The position numbers were made by a program, and so were the translations under genes. A stretch of DNA of 64,000 nucleotides, from positions 248,001-312,000 of the forward strand of contig NZ_JAJTWU010000005.1 in NCBI RefSeq assembly GCF_021353265.1. The letters run 5' to 3'. The notes under the pieces were generated by a model. That model worked only from the letters and a program-made list of their open reading frames with translations, did no database searches and had not been told where the DNA came from. This stretch comes from Pelomonas cellulosilytica (GTDB lineage: Bacteria; Pseudomonadota; Gammaproteobacteria; Burkholderiales; Burkholderiaceae_C). Shown here one piece after another: positions 7,483 to 17,152 of the stretch. Every line of letters starts with the position of its first letter. Positions within the stretch are counted from its first letter, which is position 1.

Positions 7483-9327
7483 CTACGCCCCGCCCGTCAC
7501 CCTCGCCAGCGCATGCGCCGGATGCACCAGCCGGCGTCGTCCATCCGCGCTCGGTTCGGACGTTTCCTTGATGATTGCAATCACCTGCGCAGGCTTGAGC
7601 GAAGGCTTCGTGGCGATCAGTTTGGCGGCCAGGTTCGTCACGTTCGGCGAAGCCATCGACGTGCCCGAAAAGGCCACGCGCATGCCGCCGGGCAGGTAGC
7701 TCTCCACCTGGTAGCCGTTGGCGTGCACCGCCACGGTCGGGCCGTAGCTCGTGAAGGACGCCTCATCCCCCGCAAGATCGACCGCGCCCACCGTCAACAG
7801 GTTGGGCAGCACGATGCTTGATGGGATGAACTCGCCGAAGCTGGCGTCGGAGTTGCTGTTGCCCGCGGCAGTGACGAACAGGATCTCCGGTGCGCTTGCG
7901 AAGGCTTTCGTCATGCCCTTCTTGTCGATCTCGAACAGCTTGCGCGCGGTGGCCTTGCGCTCCTCGACGGTCTTGCCGATGCCGCACTTCTCGAGGCCTT
8001 CCTCGACGTCTTTCACGCTGCCGCCCCAGCTCATGTTCACCACCCGCACGTGTTGCTGCTTGAAGTAGTCGACCACGGTCTGGTAGCTGCCCGCGCTGCG
8101 CTCGGCCAGCGCCTGGCTGGGGCAGGGGTCCGGCTGCAGCTTGTAGTCGAAGGAGATCCGTGCCGTCAGCAGACGCGCCCACGGGTTGCCAGCCAGCGCG
8201 ATGCCGGCGACGTGCGTGCCGTGGGAGTAATTGCCCGCCAGGCCCAGGCCTTCCATCGCCGGCTTGAACTCCTCGGGCTTCAGGCCGGACATGGTCTTCT
8301 TGACCTCGCTGGCCTCAGGGCTGTCGATGTTGGACTGCAGGTCCGAGAAGCCCTTGGACTGCTGTAGCAGCGACGGCAGCTTCGGCTGGTAGGCCGCGGG
8401 GATGGGAAACAGCTCGCCGGACGCGCGGCGCGCTTCCAGATCGAAGGCGATGACCGCCGGCTTGCCCTTGTCGAGCAGCACCTGCTTGCCGAAAAGGCGG
8501 GTGTCCACACCGCTGTCCCACACCGCCACCACGACCGGCTTGTACGGACCAGCGGCCGGCAGCGTGACCGAGCGCTCGGCCCAGATGTCCTTCTTCGCGA
8601 CCGCGTGCGCCGCCAGATAGCCGCCGTAGGCGTCGATCAGCGTCTGCTTCAGCGGGATCGCGGTCTCGAGGCTGTAGCGCGCGAAGATCAGGTTGGGTGC
8701 GATGTCCGACGAAAGGCTGCCGCCATTCTTGTTCAAGGCGTCCTGCAGCACGTCGCGCACACCGCCCAGCACGCGGCCTTCGCCGGCGACCTCGGCACTG
8801 GCCTTGAACTGCTTGACGTCGTTGGCGATGACCGGGTAGGGGTAGGTGTCGAGCTCGGCGCGGATGGCCTTGCCCACCGCCTCGAAATACGCCGGCGTGT
8901 TGACTGCGCCGGTCTGCCTGGCCGCGGCCACCATCGCGCGCAGGCGGATGCCGGAGAGCAGCTTGTCGGCGGGCTTCTCCTCCAATGCGCGGACCTTCTC
9001 CGACTCGGCCAGCGCCGCGTCATAGTTGCCGAGCAGGAAGTCCAGCGCCATCAGCGCGGTCAGCATGCCGCGCTCGGAGGACTTGTCGGCGATGTCATAC
9101 CTGGCCAGCACGCCTTCCATGTCGGCACGGATTGGCGTGGCGATCTGCTTGAACAGAACCGGGTCGCGCACCACCTTTTCGAGCGGTTCATCGATGCGGT
9201 AGCTGAAGCGCGGGATGTCGGCTTCCTTCTCGATGCGCTGCTTCTGCGCGGAGGCAGGCATGGAAAGGGCCAGCAGAAGGGCCAGCGCGGCGGGGGGCGC
9301 GGCGCGGCGCAATTGGAAGTTCGACAT
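7483..9327 (-). CDS. Secreted subtilisin-family (S8) serine protease
   Basis: A 614-residue exported protease. Residues 1-27 are a signal peptide ending ASA. A 235-residue alpha-rich N-terminal region of no recognised family precedes the catalytic domain. The S8 triad is complete: Asp271 in VAVWDSGVD, His369 in NYSHGTHVAGI and Ser557 in AFSGTSMASPN, with the oxyanion Asn490 in TAAGNS. The roughly 98 residues between Asp and His are longer than in plain subtilisins and include a Lys/Glu-rich insert. It probably acts in the periplasm or outside the cell; the N-terminal region may be a pro-domain or a targeting module. It is monocistronic. Confidence 0.93.
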   Translation of the reverse strand: MSNFQLRRAAPPAALALLLALSMPASAQKQRIEKEADIPRFSYRIDEPLEKVVRDPVLFKQIATPIRADMEGVLARYDIADKSSERGMLTALMALDFLLGNYDAALAESEKVRALEEKPADKLLSGIRLRAMVAAARQTGAVNTPAYFEAVGKAIRAELDTYPYPVIANDVKQFKASAEVAGEGRVLGGVRDVLQDALNKNGGSLSSDIAPNLIFARYSLETAIPLKQTLIDAYGGYLAAHAVAKKDIWAERSVTLPAAGPYKPVVVAVWDSGVDTRLFGKQVLLDKGKPAVIAFDLEARRASGELFPIPAAYQPKLPSLLQQSKGFSDLQSNIDSPEASEVKKTMSGLKPEEFKPAMEGLGLAGNYSHGTHVAGIALAGNPWARLLTARISFDYKLQPDPCPSQALAERSAGSYQTVVDYFKQQHVRVVNMSWGGSVKDVEEGLEKCGIGKTVEERKATARKLFEIDKKGMTKAFASAPEILFVTAAGNSNSDASFGEFIPSSIVLPNLLTVGAVDLAGDEASFTSYGPTVAVHANGYQVESYLPGGMRVAFSGTSMASPNVTNLAAKLIATKPSLKPAQVIAIIKETSEPSADGRRRLVHPAHALARVTGGA

Positions 9328-9398
9328 CGCGACGGTCTCCTCAGAATCTCGTGCGCGCGCAGTTTAGGCCCGCCTAATGGAACGTCGCTGGGGTGGCG

Positions 9399-10313
9399 TC
9401 AGGCGCCATCCAGGGCGTCCGCCCCGGCGGCCAGCGGGCCCCGCAGCGCCTCCTCCATGAAGCCCGCAAAGGCGCGCGCCTTCGCGCTGGCCAGGCGGCC
9501 GGTGGGATAGACGGCCCAAAGGTCAATGTCGGGCAGCGACCAGTCCGACAACACGCGTTCGACGCGGCCGTCGCCCAGCTCCGGCGCGAACATCCAGTCC
9601 GACGCGATCGTGAGGCCCATGTCCGCCAGCACCGCGGCGCGCACCCCTTCGGCAGCGCTCAGGCGTACTCGGCCCCGCACGGCCACCGAGGTCTCGATGG
9701 CGTCGCGCCGGAAGCTCCATGCCTGGGCGGTCTGCGTGAACAGCAACGCCTCGTGGCCAGCCAGGTCGGCGGGCACCGCCGGGCGCCCGGCGCGCGCCAA
9801 GTAGGCTGGCGTGGCCAGCACCGAACGGCGCGAGCGCGCGAGGCGGCGCGCCACTGCCCCCGATTCGTCGAGGTGGCCCATGCGCAGGGACACGTCGATG
9901 CCCTCGGCCACAAGGTCGATGGGCCGATCGTCCAGGACCATGTCGATGGACAGCTCGGGGTGGAGGCCGAGGAAGCGCGGCAAATGGGGGATGACGTGCA
10001 GGCGCGCGAACGTCGGCGCCGCCGACAGCCGCAGCTGCCCCGACAGCCCGCGCCCCGCGCCGCGAGCGGCGAGCTCGGCCTCGTCGGCCTCCTGCAGCGC
10101 CACCCTCGCATGCTCGTGGAAGCGCTGGCCCGCCTCGGTGGGCGTCAGACCACGCGTGGAGCGCACCAGCAGCCGCACGCCCAGCTGCGCCTCCAGGTTC
10201 GCCACCGTCTTGGAAACCGCCGGCTGGCCCACCTGCAACAGCCGCGCCGCGGCGGAGAACGATCCGGTCTCGACGACGTGCACGAACGCCGTCATGGCCT
10301 GAAAGCGGTCCAT
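9399..10313 (-). CDS. LysR-family transcriptional regulator
   Basis: A 304-residue LysR regulator. The N-terminal winged helix-turn-helix (residues 1-60) includes ETGSFSAAARLLQVGQPAVS and the wing LLVRSTRGLTPTEAG. The effector domain follows from about 90 (GQLRLSAAPTFARLHVIPHL). It is transcribed divergently from the GST/crotonase/peroxiredoxin genes, the usual layout for a LysR regulator and its targets, so it probably controls them in response to a small molecule. An A/T-rich palindrome sits immediately upstream of its start and could mediate autorepression. Confidence 0.93.
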   Translation of the reverse strand: MDRFQAMTAFVHVVETGSFSAAARLLQVGQPAVSKTVANLEAQLGVRLLVRSTRGLTPTEAGQRFHEHARVALQEADEAELAARGAGRGLSGQLRLSAAPTFARLHVIPHLPRFLGLHPELSIDMVLDDRPIDLVAEGIDVSLRMGHLDESGAVARRLARSRRSVLATPAYLARAGRPAVPADLAGHEALLFTQTAQAWSFRRDAIETSVAVRGRVRLSAAEGVRAAVLADMGLTIASDWMFAPELGDGRVERVLSDWSLPDIDLWAVYPTGRLASAKARAFAGFMEEALRGPLAAGADALDGA

Positions 10314-10316
10314 GTT

Positions 10317-10331
10317 ATTCCTTGAAGGAAT
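10317..10331 (+). promoter_or_regulatory. Palindrome between divergent LysR and GST genes
   Basis: ATTCCTTGAAGGAAT is a perfect 7-bp inverted repeat around one central base. It begins 4 nt upstream of the LysR start codon and covers its ribosome-binding region, in the 106-nt gap to the GST gene. LysR boxes are typically A/T-rich T-N11-A palindromes; this one contains that spacing. It is inferred to be the autoregulatory site. Confidence 0.5.
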
Positions 10332-10419
10332 TAATCGTATGCCAGAAGTCTATCTTCCATGCCATCAATCGCAGAGGAACACTGCATTCATCGCAACACG
10401 ACACCCACCGACGACAACC

Positions 10420-11049
10420 ATGATCGACGTCTACGCCTTCGCCACCCCCAACAGCCTCAAGGTACCCATCGCGCTCGAGGAGCTTGGGCTGGATTACGTC
10501 CTGCACGCCGTCGACATCAAGCGCGGTGAGCAACGAGCGCCGCAATTTCTGGCGCTCAACCCGAACGGCAAGGTGCCCGTGCTGGTCGAGTCCGGCGCCG
10601 AAGGGCGCGCGGTGCTGACCGAGTCCGCCGCCATCCTCGTGCACCTGGCCGAGACGCACGACGCGCTGCTGCCTTCCACCGGCATGGCACGCGCACGTGT
10701 CTTCGAGCAGCTGTTCTTCCACGCCTCGGCGGTGAGCCCCGCCTACGGGCAGGCCGGCTTCTTCAAGCGCCTGGCCGCGGAGCCACAGCCGCTGGCGCTC
10801 CAGCGCTTCGAAGCCGAAGCGCGCCGCGTGACAGGGCTGCTCGACGCGACGCTCGCACGCCACCCCTTCGTGGCCGGCGACGCCTACAGCATCGCCGACA
10901 TCGCCCACTTCGGCTGGATCTGGCGCCACCAGTTCCCAGGGCTGGACCTTGCCGACACCCCCCATGTCGCCGCCTGGCACGCACGGATGCTGGAACGTCC
11001 GGCGGTGCAGCGCGCCATCGCCCGCGTCAACGCACTCGTTCCGGCCTGA
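10420..11049 (+). CDS. Glutathione S-transferase family protein
   Basis: The start is ATG 10420, giving 209 residues beginning MIDVYAFATPNSLKVPIALE. The upstream in-frame ATG at 10312 would place the LysR operator inside the gene. The N-terminal thioredoxin-like domain has the Asn-Ser pair at 11-12 in the glutathione site, the cis-Pro in NPNGKVPVLVE and the conserved ESAAILVHLAE loop. The all-helical C-terminal domain ends near DIAHFGWIWRHQF. It probably conjugates or uses glutathione on a reactive substrate linked to the adjacent hydrolase. It is the first gene of the LysR-controlled set. Confidence 0.9.
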   Translation: MIDVYAFATPNSLKVPIALEELGLDYVLHAVDIKRGEQRAPQFLALNPNGKVPVLVESGAEGRAVLTESAAILVHLAETHDALLPSTGMARARVFEQLFFHASAVSPAYGQAGFFKRLAAEPQPLALQRFEAEARRVTGLLDATLARHPFVAGDAYSIADIAHFGWIWRHQFPGLDLADTPHVAAWHARMLERPAVQRAIARVNALVPA

Positions 11050-11099
11050 CGTCGCTTCTTTTTGCTGTCTCTCACCCCAACCACCCCAAAGGAAAGACC

Positions 11100-11867
11100 A
11101 TGTCCCGCTTCGACACCTACAAGCACTCGTTCGCCAACGCCCGCCTGACCCGCTCGGCCAGCGGCGTGCTGGAAGTCGCCCTGCACACCAATGGCGGCAA
11201 GCTCGTCTTCGACGGCCACACCCACGAGCAGTTTGTCGAGCTGTTTCACCAGATCGGCTCGGACGCCGACAACCGCGTCGTGATCCTGACGGGCTCCGGC
11301 GACGCCTTCATGGACTCGATCAGCCCCGAGGGCTTCGACTTCTTCACGCCGCGCGGCTACGACAAGATCTACCGCGAGGGCAAGAAAGTGCTGATGAACA
11401 TCCTCGACATCGAGGTGCCGGTCATCGCCGCGCTCAACGGACCCGTCCGTCTGCACTCCGAGTACGTACTGCTGTCGGACATCGTGCTCGCCGCGCCGAC
11501 CACCGTGTTCCAGGACAGGCCGCACTTCGACTTCGGCATCGTGCCCGGTGACGGCGTGAACCTGCTGTGGCCCGAGGTGATCGGGAGCGTGCGAGGCCGC
11601 TACTTCCTGCTGACCCGCCAGGAGCTCGACGCGAAGACCGCGCTGGAATGGGGCGCGGTCAACGAGATCGTGCCGGCCGACGCGCTGCTGACCCGCGCAC
11701 ATGAGATCGCCGAGTCGCTCGCCAAGCTGCCCCCGCTGACCAGCCGCTACACCCGCATCGCGCTCACGCAAAAGCTGCGCCGCCTTGTGGACGAAGGCGT
11801 CGGATACAGCCTGGCCCTCGAAGGCGTCAGCGCTGCGGACGTCGCCCGCTCGATGAACGCTGGCTGA
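11100..11867 (+). CDS. 6-oxocamphor-hydrolase-like beta-diketone hydrolase (crotonase superfamily)
   Basis: This 255-residue protein starts at ATG 11100 after a good AAAGGAAAG ribosome-binding site. It is a crotonase-fold enzyme that I recall as close along its length to 6-oxocamphor hydrolase of Rhodococcus, which cleaves C-C bonds in cyclic beta-diketones without CoA. The four catalytic residues reported there (His122, His145, Asp154, Glu244) map at a constant offset of 3 onto His119 (VRLHSEY), His142 and Asp151 (FQDRPHFDFGIVPGDG) and Glu241 (ALEGVS). It is therefore more likely a retro-Claisen hydrolase than an enoyl-CoA hydratase. Neighbouring GST and peroxiredoxin genes suggest a small catabolic or detoxifying operon. 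Confidence 0.85.
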   Translation: MSRFDTYKHSFANARLTRSASGVLEVALHTNGGKLVFDGHTHEQFVELFHQIGSDADNRVVILTGSGDAFMDSISPEGFDFFTPRGYDKIYREGKKVLMNILDIEVPVIAALNGPVRLHSEYVLLSDIVLAAPTTVFQDRPHFDFGIVPGDGVNLLWPEVIGSVRGRYFLLTRQELDAKTALEWGAVNEIVPADALLTRAHEIAESLAKLPPLTSRYTRIALTQKLRRLVDEGVGYSLALEGVSAADVARSMNAG

Positions 11868-11896
11868 GCGCACCGCACCTCCCCAAAGGAAACATC

Positions 11897-12604
11897 ATGT
11901 CCCTGCAAGCCAGACTCGACGCCTTCAAGGCCGACTTCGAGGCGGGCAAGCCGCCCTACAGCGTGCCGCCCGCGGTCATCGCCACCATGCACCGCGCCAC
12001 CGCGGAACTGATCGCCTCGGGCGCGCCGCTGCGTGCGCTGAAAGCCGGCGACGCCGCGCCTGAGTTCGTGCTGCCCGACGCCGAGGGGCAGCCCGTCTCA
12101 TCCACCAAGTTGCTGAAGGATGGACCGCTGGTCGTCAGCTTCTACCGCGGCGTCTGGTGCCCGTACTGCAACATGGAGCTGCAGGCCCTCCAGGCGGCAC
12201 TGGCGGCCTACCGCGACGCCGGTGCCAGCCTGGTGGCCATCTCGCCGCAGACCGCGCCCAACAGCCGCAAGGCGATGCGCCAGAACGGCGTCCAGTTCCC
12301 GATCCTGTCGGACGCCCGCAATGACGTCGCAGCCACCTTCGGCCTGCGCTTCGAGCTGCCGCCCTATCTGGTGGATCTGTACAAGCAGTTGAAGAACGAC
12401 CTGCCGTCCTTCAACGCCGACCCGAGCTGGACGTTGCCGATGCCGGCGCGCTACGTGATCGCACCGGACGGCGCCATCGTCTACGCGGAGGTCAACGCGG
12501 ACTACACGCGGCGGCCGGAGCCGCACGATCTGCTGCCGGCGATCCGGAGCGTCGGGAATCGGGCCAGCAGGTCGCCATCAGGCGACACCGGGCTCCATTT
12601 TTGA
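11897..12604 (+). CDS. Peroxiredoxin-like AhpC/TSA family protein
   Basis: A 235-residue cytoplasmic protein beginning 29 nt after the hydrolase gene, with a CCAAAGGAAA ribosome-binding site. The thioredoxin-fold core runs from about residue 48 to 210. The redox motif is WCPYC (Cys88 and Cys91), inside FYRGVWCPYCNMEL, which is typical of the peroxiredoxin-like AhpC/TSA subgroup in which CxxC replaces the single peroxidatic Cys context. It probably reduces peroxides or disulfides using cellular thiols, protecting the cell during catabolism by the adjacent enzymes. It is the last gene of this plus-strand set. Confidence 0.88.
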   Translation: MSLQARLDAFKADFEAGKPPYSVPPAVIATMHRATAELIASGAPLRALKAGDAAPEFVLPDAEGQPVSSTKLLKDGPLVVSFYRGVWCPYCNMELQALQAALAAYRDAGASLVAISPQTAPNSRKAMRQNGVQFPILSDARNDVAATFGLRFELPPYLVDLYKQLKNDLPSFNADPSWTLPMPARYVIAPDGAIVYAEVNADYTRRPEPHDLLPAIRSVGNRASRSPSGDTGLHF

Positions 12605-12743
12605 CGACCCCGCTGCCCGTGACGGCCAACTCGCCAGCGCACGCCTGCTCGCCGGAAAGTGGCGCTTGTCGGCGGCCGCTGGAACCGCCAACGGACCTGC
12701 CGCCGGAAGCCACTTGGACCTGGCCCAGCGCATCCAAGCCGCG

Positions 12744-14822
12744 TCAGTTCAGCGGCATCGGCGCCGTCAGCTCCTGCAGCAGGCCGCCCAGCGCCCGCTG
12801 CACGGGGCTGACCTCAGCGACGTCGGTGGCCAGGCCCTCGCTGCGCAGCCGCTTCAGCGCGCGGCGCGTCATCGAATGCATGCCGCCGGCCAGGTTGCTC
12901 GTGAAAACGAAGAAGGCGCCGTTGTCGCTGACCCAGGCCAGCGACGCGGTGGCCCAGACGCCTTGCAGGTGCAGCTTGCAGCGCTGGCCGGGGCGCAGCG
13001 CATCAAGCCAGTCATTGGCCGGGTCGCCGCCGTCCAGGCCCATCGGCACCGTCGGCAGCGTGCCGACATGGGTGTCATGGGCATGCCAGTCATCCAGCGG
13101 CGACGGCTCGGTCTCGGGCGAGGGTTCCGGCTCCGGGGCCGGCACGGTGGCCGCGGGCACGGGCGCGGGCGGGTCCGCCTGCTCGGCGAGCTGTCGGCGG
13201 TGCGTCTGCATCAGCTCGGCCAGCACGCGGTGGCGGTGCTGCTGGGGCAGGTCGATCAATGCCATGCCCTGCTGCACGCGGCCGATCAGCGACGGCAGGC
13301 GGCGGCGCAGGTCCGCGCGCTCCGCCGGCGTGCCGGGCCGCTGCAGGCTGGCCAGCAGCTCGTCGACGGTGCCGACGAGGGCCTGCGCCTCCGGCGACTC
13401 GGCGCCCTCGGTCGCCATGACCTTGGCCAGCACCTCGATCCACGGCCCGCGCAGGAAGGTCTGCACCGTGGGGCTGACCTCGCGCGCCTTGCCCAGTTGT
13501 GTCTCGACCTGGTCGCGCAGCAACGGCAGCAGCCGGCGCTCGGCCTCCAGCTGGCCCAGCGCATCCATCGCCGGACGGGCGCGGTCGATCTGCTGCTGGC
13601 GCTCGTCGTCGATGAAGGTCTGCACCTCGTCCAGCGCCTGCGCATAGGCCTCGGGCTGGCCTGGCCCGCCCTGGCTCAGCCGCGCGACGAGCGGGTCGAC
13701 GAAACGCTGGAAGGCCTCGTTGCGCTCCGCGTCATGCGCCGGCAGCGAGCCGGAATGCCCGGCGATCTTGTTGATCAGCGCCCAGGCCGGGTGCTGCTCG
13801 GAACTCAGCACGCCGGCATCGCGCGCGGCCAGCTCGCGCACCGGCGCCTCCAGCTGCGCGATGGAGCCGCGCAGCGCCGGCGCCAGCTGCGGGTCGGCCA
13901 GCAGCCGCTCGAACAGCCGGCCCAGCAGGACATGGCTGACGTTGGCGACCTCCGGCGCGGGCGCCACGTCGAGCCCCTCCAGCCGGAACTCCGCTTCGCC
14001 GTCGGAACGAGGCAGCGTCGGCAGCGCCGGCCGCGGGCCGCCCGCGGCCAGGCCGCGCTGCAGCAAGGGCAGGCTGCGCAGCAGCGCCTGCAGCTGCTCG
14101 GGCGGGATGGCGGCCAGCGCGGCCTCGGCCGGCGCGGCCGCCGACGTGCCGGCCTTCAGCACGGCCGAGGAATTGGGGGCCAGGATGGTGCGGTAGCGCG
14201 GCGACTGCAGCCCGGCGGCCTGCAGCTGCTGAGTCAGCGCGGCCAGCAGCGGCCGCAGCTGCGTGACCAGCGTCGGCGCCGCCACGCGCATCCACACGGA
14301 CTGCTGCTCGGGCTCCAGCGTCTGCTCGTAGACCGTCTGGCTGACGGCCCGCGCGAACACGGCCGGCCCGCAGGCGGTCGGGTCCTCGCCCCAGGGCACC
14401 CCGGGCAGCATCGTCGCGGCGAGGCCTTGCAGCTCGCGCAGCTCCCATTCGAGTTTCAGGTCCGCCAGCTGCACGACGCGCGAAATCTCGATGTCCTTCT
14501 CAGCCTGGGACTCGACGACGAGCGTCAGCTCGTCGATGTCGAAACCGCTGAGCGTCGCCTTCGTGCCGCGACCCAACGCACGCGCTTCAGCGCCCCGGAA
14601 GCCCTGCAGCAGGTGGCCCGCCAGGCATTCGCCGATGTGCATGCGCAAGGGCTCCACCATGCCCAGCAGCACCCGCAGCTGGCGGCGGTCGACGCTGGCC
14701 GGCAGCACGTCGGCCGGCTCGCGCATGGCCTCCAGCATGGCCTCCACCCAGCCCGTGGCGAACGGCAGCGCCTGCGACTCCAGGAAGCGCACATGGCGGT
14801 CGAACTGCGGATGGGCTTCCAT
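12744..14822 (-). CDS. DUF1631 family protein
   Basis: The ATG at 14822 (MEAHPQFDRHVRFLESQALP) gives 692 residues; a longer frame exists upstream but lacks support. The protein is alpha-helical and Gln/Leu/Arg-rich throughout and matches my memory of the DUF1631 family of beta- and gammaproteobacteria. Features are the N-terminal helical part with FDIDELTLVVESQAEKDIEI, a proline-rich linker (PAPVPAATVPAPEPEPSP, about 560-580) and a C-terminal PilZ-like beta segment (GQRCKLHLQGVWATASLAWV). The C-terminal segment suggests cyclic-di-GMP-linked regulation, but the motif residues for ligand binding are not clear. It is cytoplasmic and monocistronic. Confidence 0.75.
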   Translation of the reverse strand: MEAHPQFDRHVRFLESQALPFATGWVEAMLEAMREPADVLPASVDRRQLRVLLGMVEPLRMHIGECLAGHLLQGFRGAEARALGRGTKATLSGFDIDELTLVVESQAEKDIEISRVVQLADLKLEWELRELQGLAATMLPGVPWGEDPTACGPAVFARAVSQTVYEQTLEPEQQSVWMRVAAPTLVTQLRPLLAALTQQLQAAGLQSPRYRTILAPNSSAVLKAGTSAAAPAEAALAAIPPEQLQALLRSLPLLQRGLAAGGPRPALPTLPRSDGEAEFRLEGLDVAPAPEVANVSHVLLGRLFERLLADPQLAPALRGSIAQLEAPVRELAARDAGVLSSEQHPAWALINKIAGHSGSLPAHDAERNEAFQRFVDPLVARLSQGGPGQPEAYAQALDEVQTFIDDERQQQIDRARPAMDALGQLEAERRLLPLLRDQVETQLGKAREVSPTVQTFLRGPWIEVLAKVMATEGAESPEAQALVGTVDELLASLQRPGTPAERADLRRRLPSLIGRVQQGMALIDLPQQHRHRVLAELMQTHRRQLAEQADPPAPVPAATVPAPEPEPSPETEPSPLDDWHAHDTHVGTLPTVPMGLDGGDPANDWLDALRPGQRCKLHLQGVWATASLAWVSDNGAFFVFTSNLAGGMHSMTRRALKRLRSEGLATDVAEVSPVQRALGGLLQELTAPMPLN

Positions 14823-14973
14823 GGCGGCGGGCTGGCTCCTCGTTGCAGCGCAGACTCTAGCCGCGCAGACTTGCTGTGAGGCTACATGCAGATCGCCCCC
14901 AATGCGGCGCGCGGCCCGGCGAAGGCGGGGCATCTGCACGCTGGCCGCCCGCGGCAGCGACCGGCGGCGGCCC

Positions 14974-16968
14974 TCAGGCCGGCGTCAGCAGCTTTTGTTC
15001 CGCCAGCGCCAGCGCCGCCGGCGTGCCGCTGATGACCAGCGTATCGCCGCCGGCCAGCGTCGCGCCGTCCACGCGCTGGCCCTTGCCGTCGACACGGCGC
15101 AGCGACACGACGGCCACGCCCAGCGCGTGCAGCGCCAGGTCGTCCAGCGGCCGGCCCGAATGCGCGCTGGCGCTGGGCAACGTGACGGAGGACAGCCGTG
15201 CCTGCTCGATCTCGTCGACGGTGTCGTCGTCGGCGCCGTGGAAATAGCCGCGCAGCAGGCCGTAGCGCCTGTCACGCGCGTCGCGCGTGATGCGGATGAC
15301 ACGGCGCATCGGCACGCCTACCAGCGCCAGCGCGTGCGAGGCCAGCATCAGCGAACCCTCGATGGCCTCGGGCACCACCTCGGTCGCGCCGGCCGCCTTG
15401 AGCTTCTCCAGGTCAGCGTCGTCGATGGTGCGCACGATGACCGGCACGCGCGGCGCATGGGCGCGGACTAGGTCCAGAATCTTCAGCGCCGACGGCGTGT
15501 CGTGGTAACTGACGACGACGGCGCTGGCCCGCGCCAGGCCCGCAGCCATCAGGCTTTGCACCTTGGCCGCGTCGCCGAAGACGACGCTCTGGCCGGCCGC
15601 AGCGGCCTGGCGCACGCGGTCCGGGTCCAGGTCCAGCGCCATGTAGGGGATGTGCTCCCCGTCGAGCAGCCGGGCCAGGTTCTGGCCCGAGCGGCCGTAG
15701 CCGCAGATGATGACGTGGGCCTCCGCCTTGATGCTCTTCTTGGCGATCGTGGTGAGCTGCACCGACTGCATCAGCCAGTCGCTGCTCGACAGCTTCATGA
15801 CGATGCGGTTGCTGTACATCACGAGGATGGGCGTGGCCAGCATGGACAGCACCATGCTCGCCAGCACCGGACTGACCCATTGCGGCGCCACCAGCCCCTG
15901 CTGCGCGCCGAGCGTCAGCAGCACGAAACCGAACTCGCCGGCCTGCGCGAGATACAGGCCCGTGCGCAACGCCGTGCCCGGCGGCGAGCGGAACAGCCGC
16001 GCCAGGCCGGCGATCAGCGCGAACTTGGCGACCACCGGCGCGGCCGTCAGCAGGATGACGAGCCACCAGTGGTCCACGAGCGGCCGCCAGTCCAGCTTCA
16101 TGCCGATGGTGATGAAGAACAGACCCAACAGCACGTCGTGGAAGGGCCGGATGTCAGTCTCCACCTGGTGCCGGTATTCGGTCTCGGAGATCAGCATGCC
16201 GGCGACGAACGCGCCGAGCGCCAGGCTCAGGCCCGCATGCTCGGTCAGCCAGGCCAGGCCCAGCGTGACGAGCAGCAGGTTCAGCATGAACAGCTCGTCG
16301 CTCTTGCGCCGCGCCACCAGCGTCAGCCACCAGCGCATCAACTTCTGACCGCCGTACAGCAGCAGCGTGAGCAGCACGACGGCCTTCAGACCGGCCCAAG
16401 CCAGCGCCGTCACCATCTCGCTGCCGCTGCTGTTCAGCGCGGGGATCAGCACCAGCAGCGGCACGACGGCCAGATCCTGGAACAGCAGCACGCCCATGAC
16501 GAGCTTGCCGTGCGGGCTCTCCAGCTCCAGCCGCTCGGCCATCAGCTTCACGACGATGGCCGTGGAGCTCATGGCCATCGCCGCGCCCAGCACCAGCGCG
16601 CCTTGCCAGCCCAGCTCCCACGCCACGCCCAGCATCGAGAATCCGAACACCAGCAGCGCATTGCCGGCCATTGCGCCGGCGATGGTCAGCGCCACCTGCG
16701 CCATGCCGATGCCGAACACGGCCGTCTTCAATGCCCGCAGCTTGGGCAGGTTGAACTCCAGACCGATGGCGAACATCAGGAACACGACGCCGAACTCGGC
16801 CAGGTACTGGATGCTGGCCGAGTCATGGGCGAAGGCCAGCGCATTGGGGCCGATCAGCACGCCGACCGCGAGATAGCCGAGCATCGGCGGCAGCTTCAGC
16901 AAACGGCAGACGACCACGCCGAACACCGCGGCGACGAGATAGAGCAGGGCGAGGTCCAGGGATGTCAC
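14974..16968 (-). CDS. CPA2-type monovalent cation:proton antiporter with TrkA domains
   Basis: The GTG at 16968 ([20 protein letters not shown]) gives 664 residues. About 12 membrane segments form the Na+/H+ exchanger domain (1-380), with [18 protein letters not shown] and the core [20 protein letters not shown] characteristic of KefB/KefC-type CPA2 proteins. A cytoplasmic TrkA-N nucleotide-binding domain follows ([18 protein letters not shown], GxGxxG), then a TrkA-C domain (about 580-664). It exchanges K+ or Na+ for protons across the inner membrane, gated by nucleotide or glutathione ligands. No KefF/KefG ancillary gene is adjacent, so the exact ligand is unclear. Confidence 0.9.
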   Translation of the reverse strand: MTSLDLALLYLVAAVFGVVVCRLLKLPPMLGYLAVGVLIGPNALAFAHDSASIQYLAEFGVVFLMFAIGLEFNLPKLRALKTAVFGIGMAQVALTIAGAMAGNALLVFGFSMLGVAWELGWQGALVLGAAMAMSSTAIVVKLMAERLELESPHGKLVMGVLLFQDLAVVPLLVLIPALNSSGSEMVTALAWAGLKAVVLLTLLLYGGQKLMRWWLTLVARRKSDELFMLNLLLVTLGLAWLTEHAGLSLALGAFVAGMLISETEYRHQVETDIRPFHDVLLGLFFITIGMKLDWRPLVDHWWLVILLTAAPVVAKFALIAGLARLFRSPPGTALRTGLYLAQAGEFGFVLLTLGAQQGLVAPQWVSPVLASMVLSMLATPILVMYSNRIVMKLSSSDWLMQSVQLTTIAKKSIKAEAHVIICGYGRSGQNLARLLDGEHIPYMALDLDPDRVRQAAAAGQSVVFGDAAKVQSLMAAGLARASAVVVSYHDTPSALKILDLVRAHAPRVPVIVRTIDDADLEKLKAAGATEVVPEAIEGSLMLASHALALVGVPMRRVIRITRDARDRRYGLLRGYFHGADDDTVDEIEQARLSSVTLPSASAHSGRPLDDLALHALGVAVVSLRRVDGKGQRVDGATLAGGDTLVISGTPAALALAEQKLLTPA

Positions 16969-17152
16969 CGGGCGATGGTATGCGGGCCACCCGTGCGGCC
17001 CGGGACAAGACGCCGCCAGCGTGAATTTCGCCACTTGGCCGGGGTGTCATGCAGCGCATGCATGGCGGCATACCCACTTGGCTAGACAGGTTGTGGTGGC
17101 GAAGGCTGCCTTCGCGCTACCGTTCGCCCCACTCAAAGTTACGGAGCGTTTC

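Noticed and set aside
15502-17085. Long plus-strand frame of 527 codons inside the antiporter gene
   Set aside because: It is the antisense frame of a high-GC membrane protein gene; the Gln/His/Arg-rich product is typical of a shadow.
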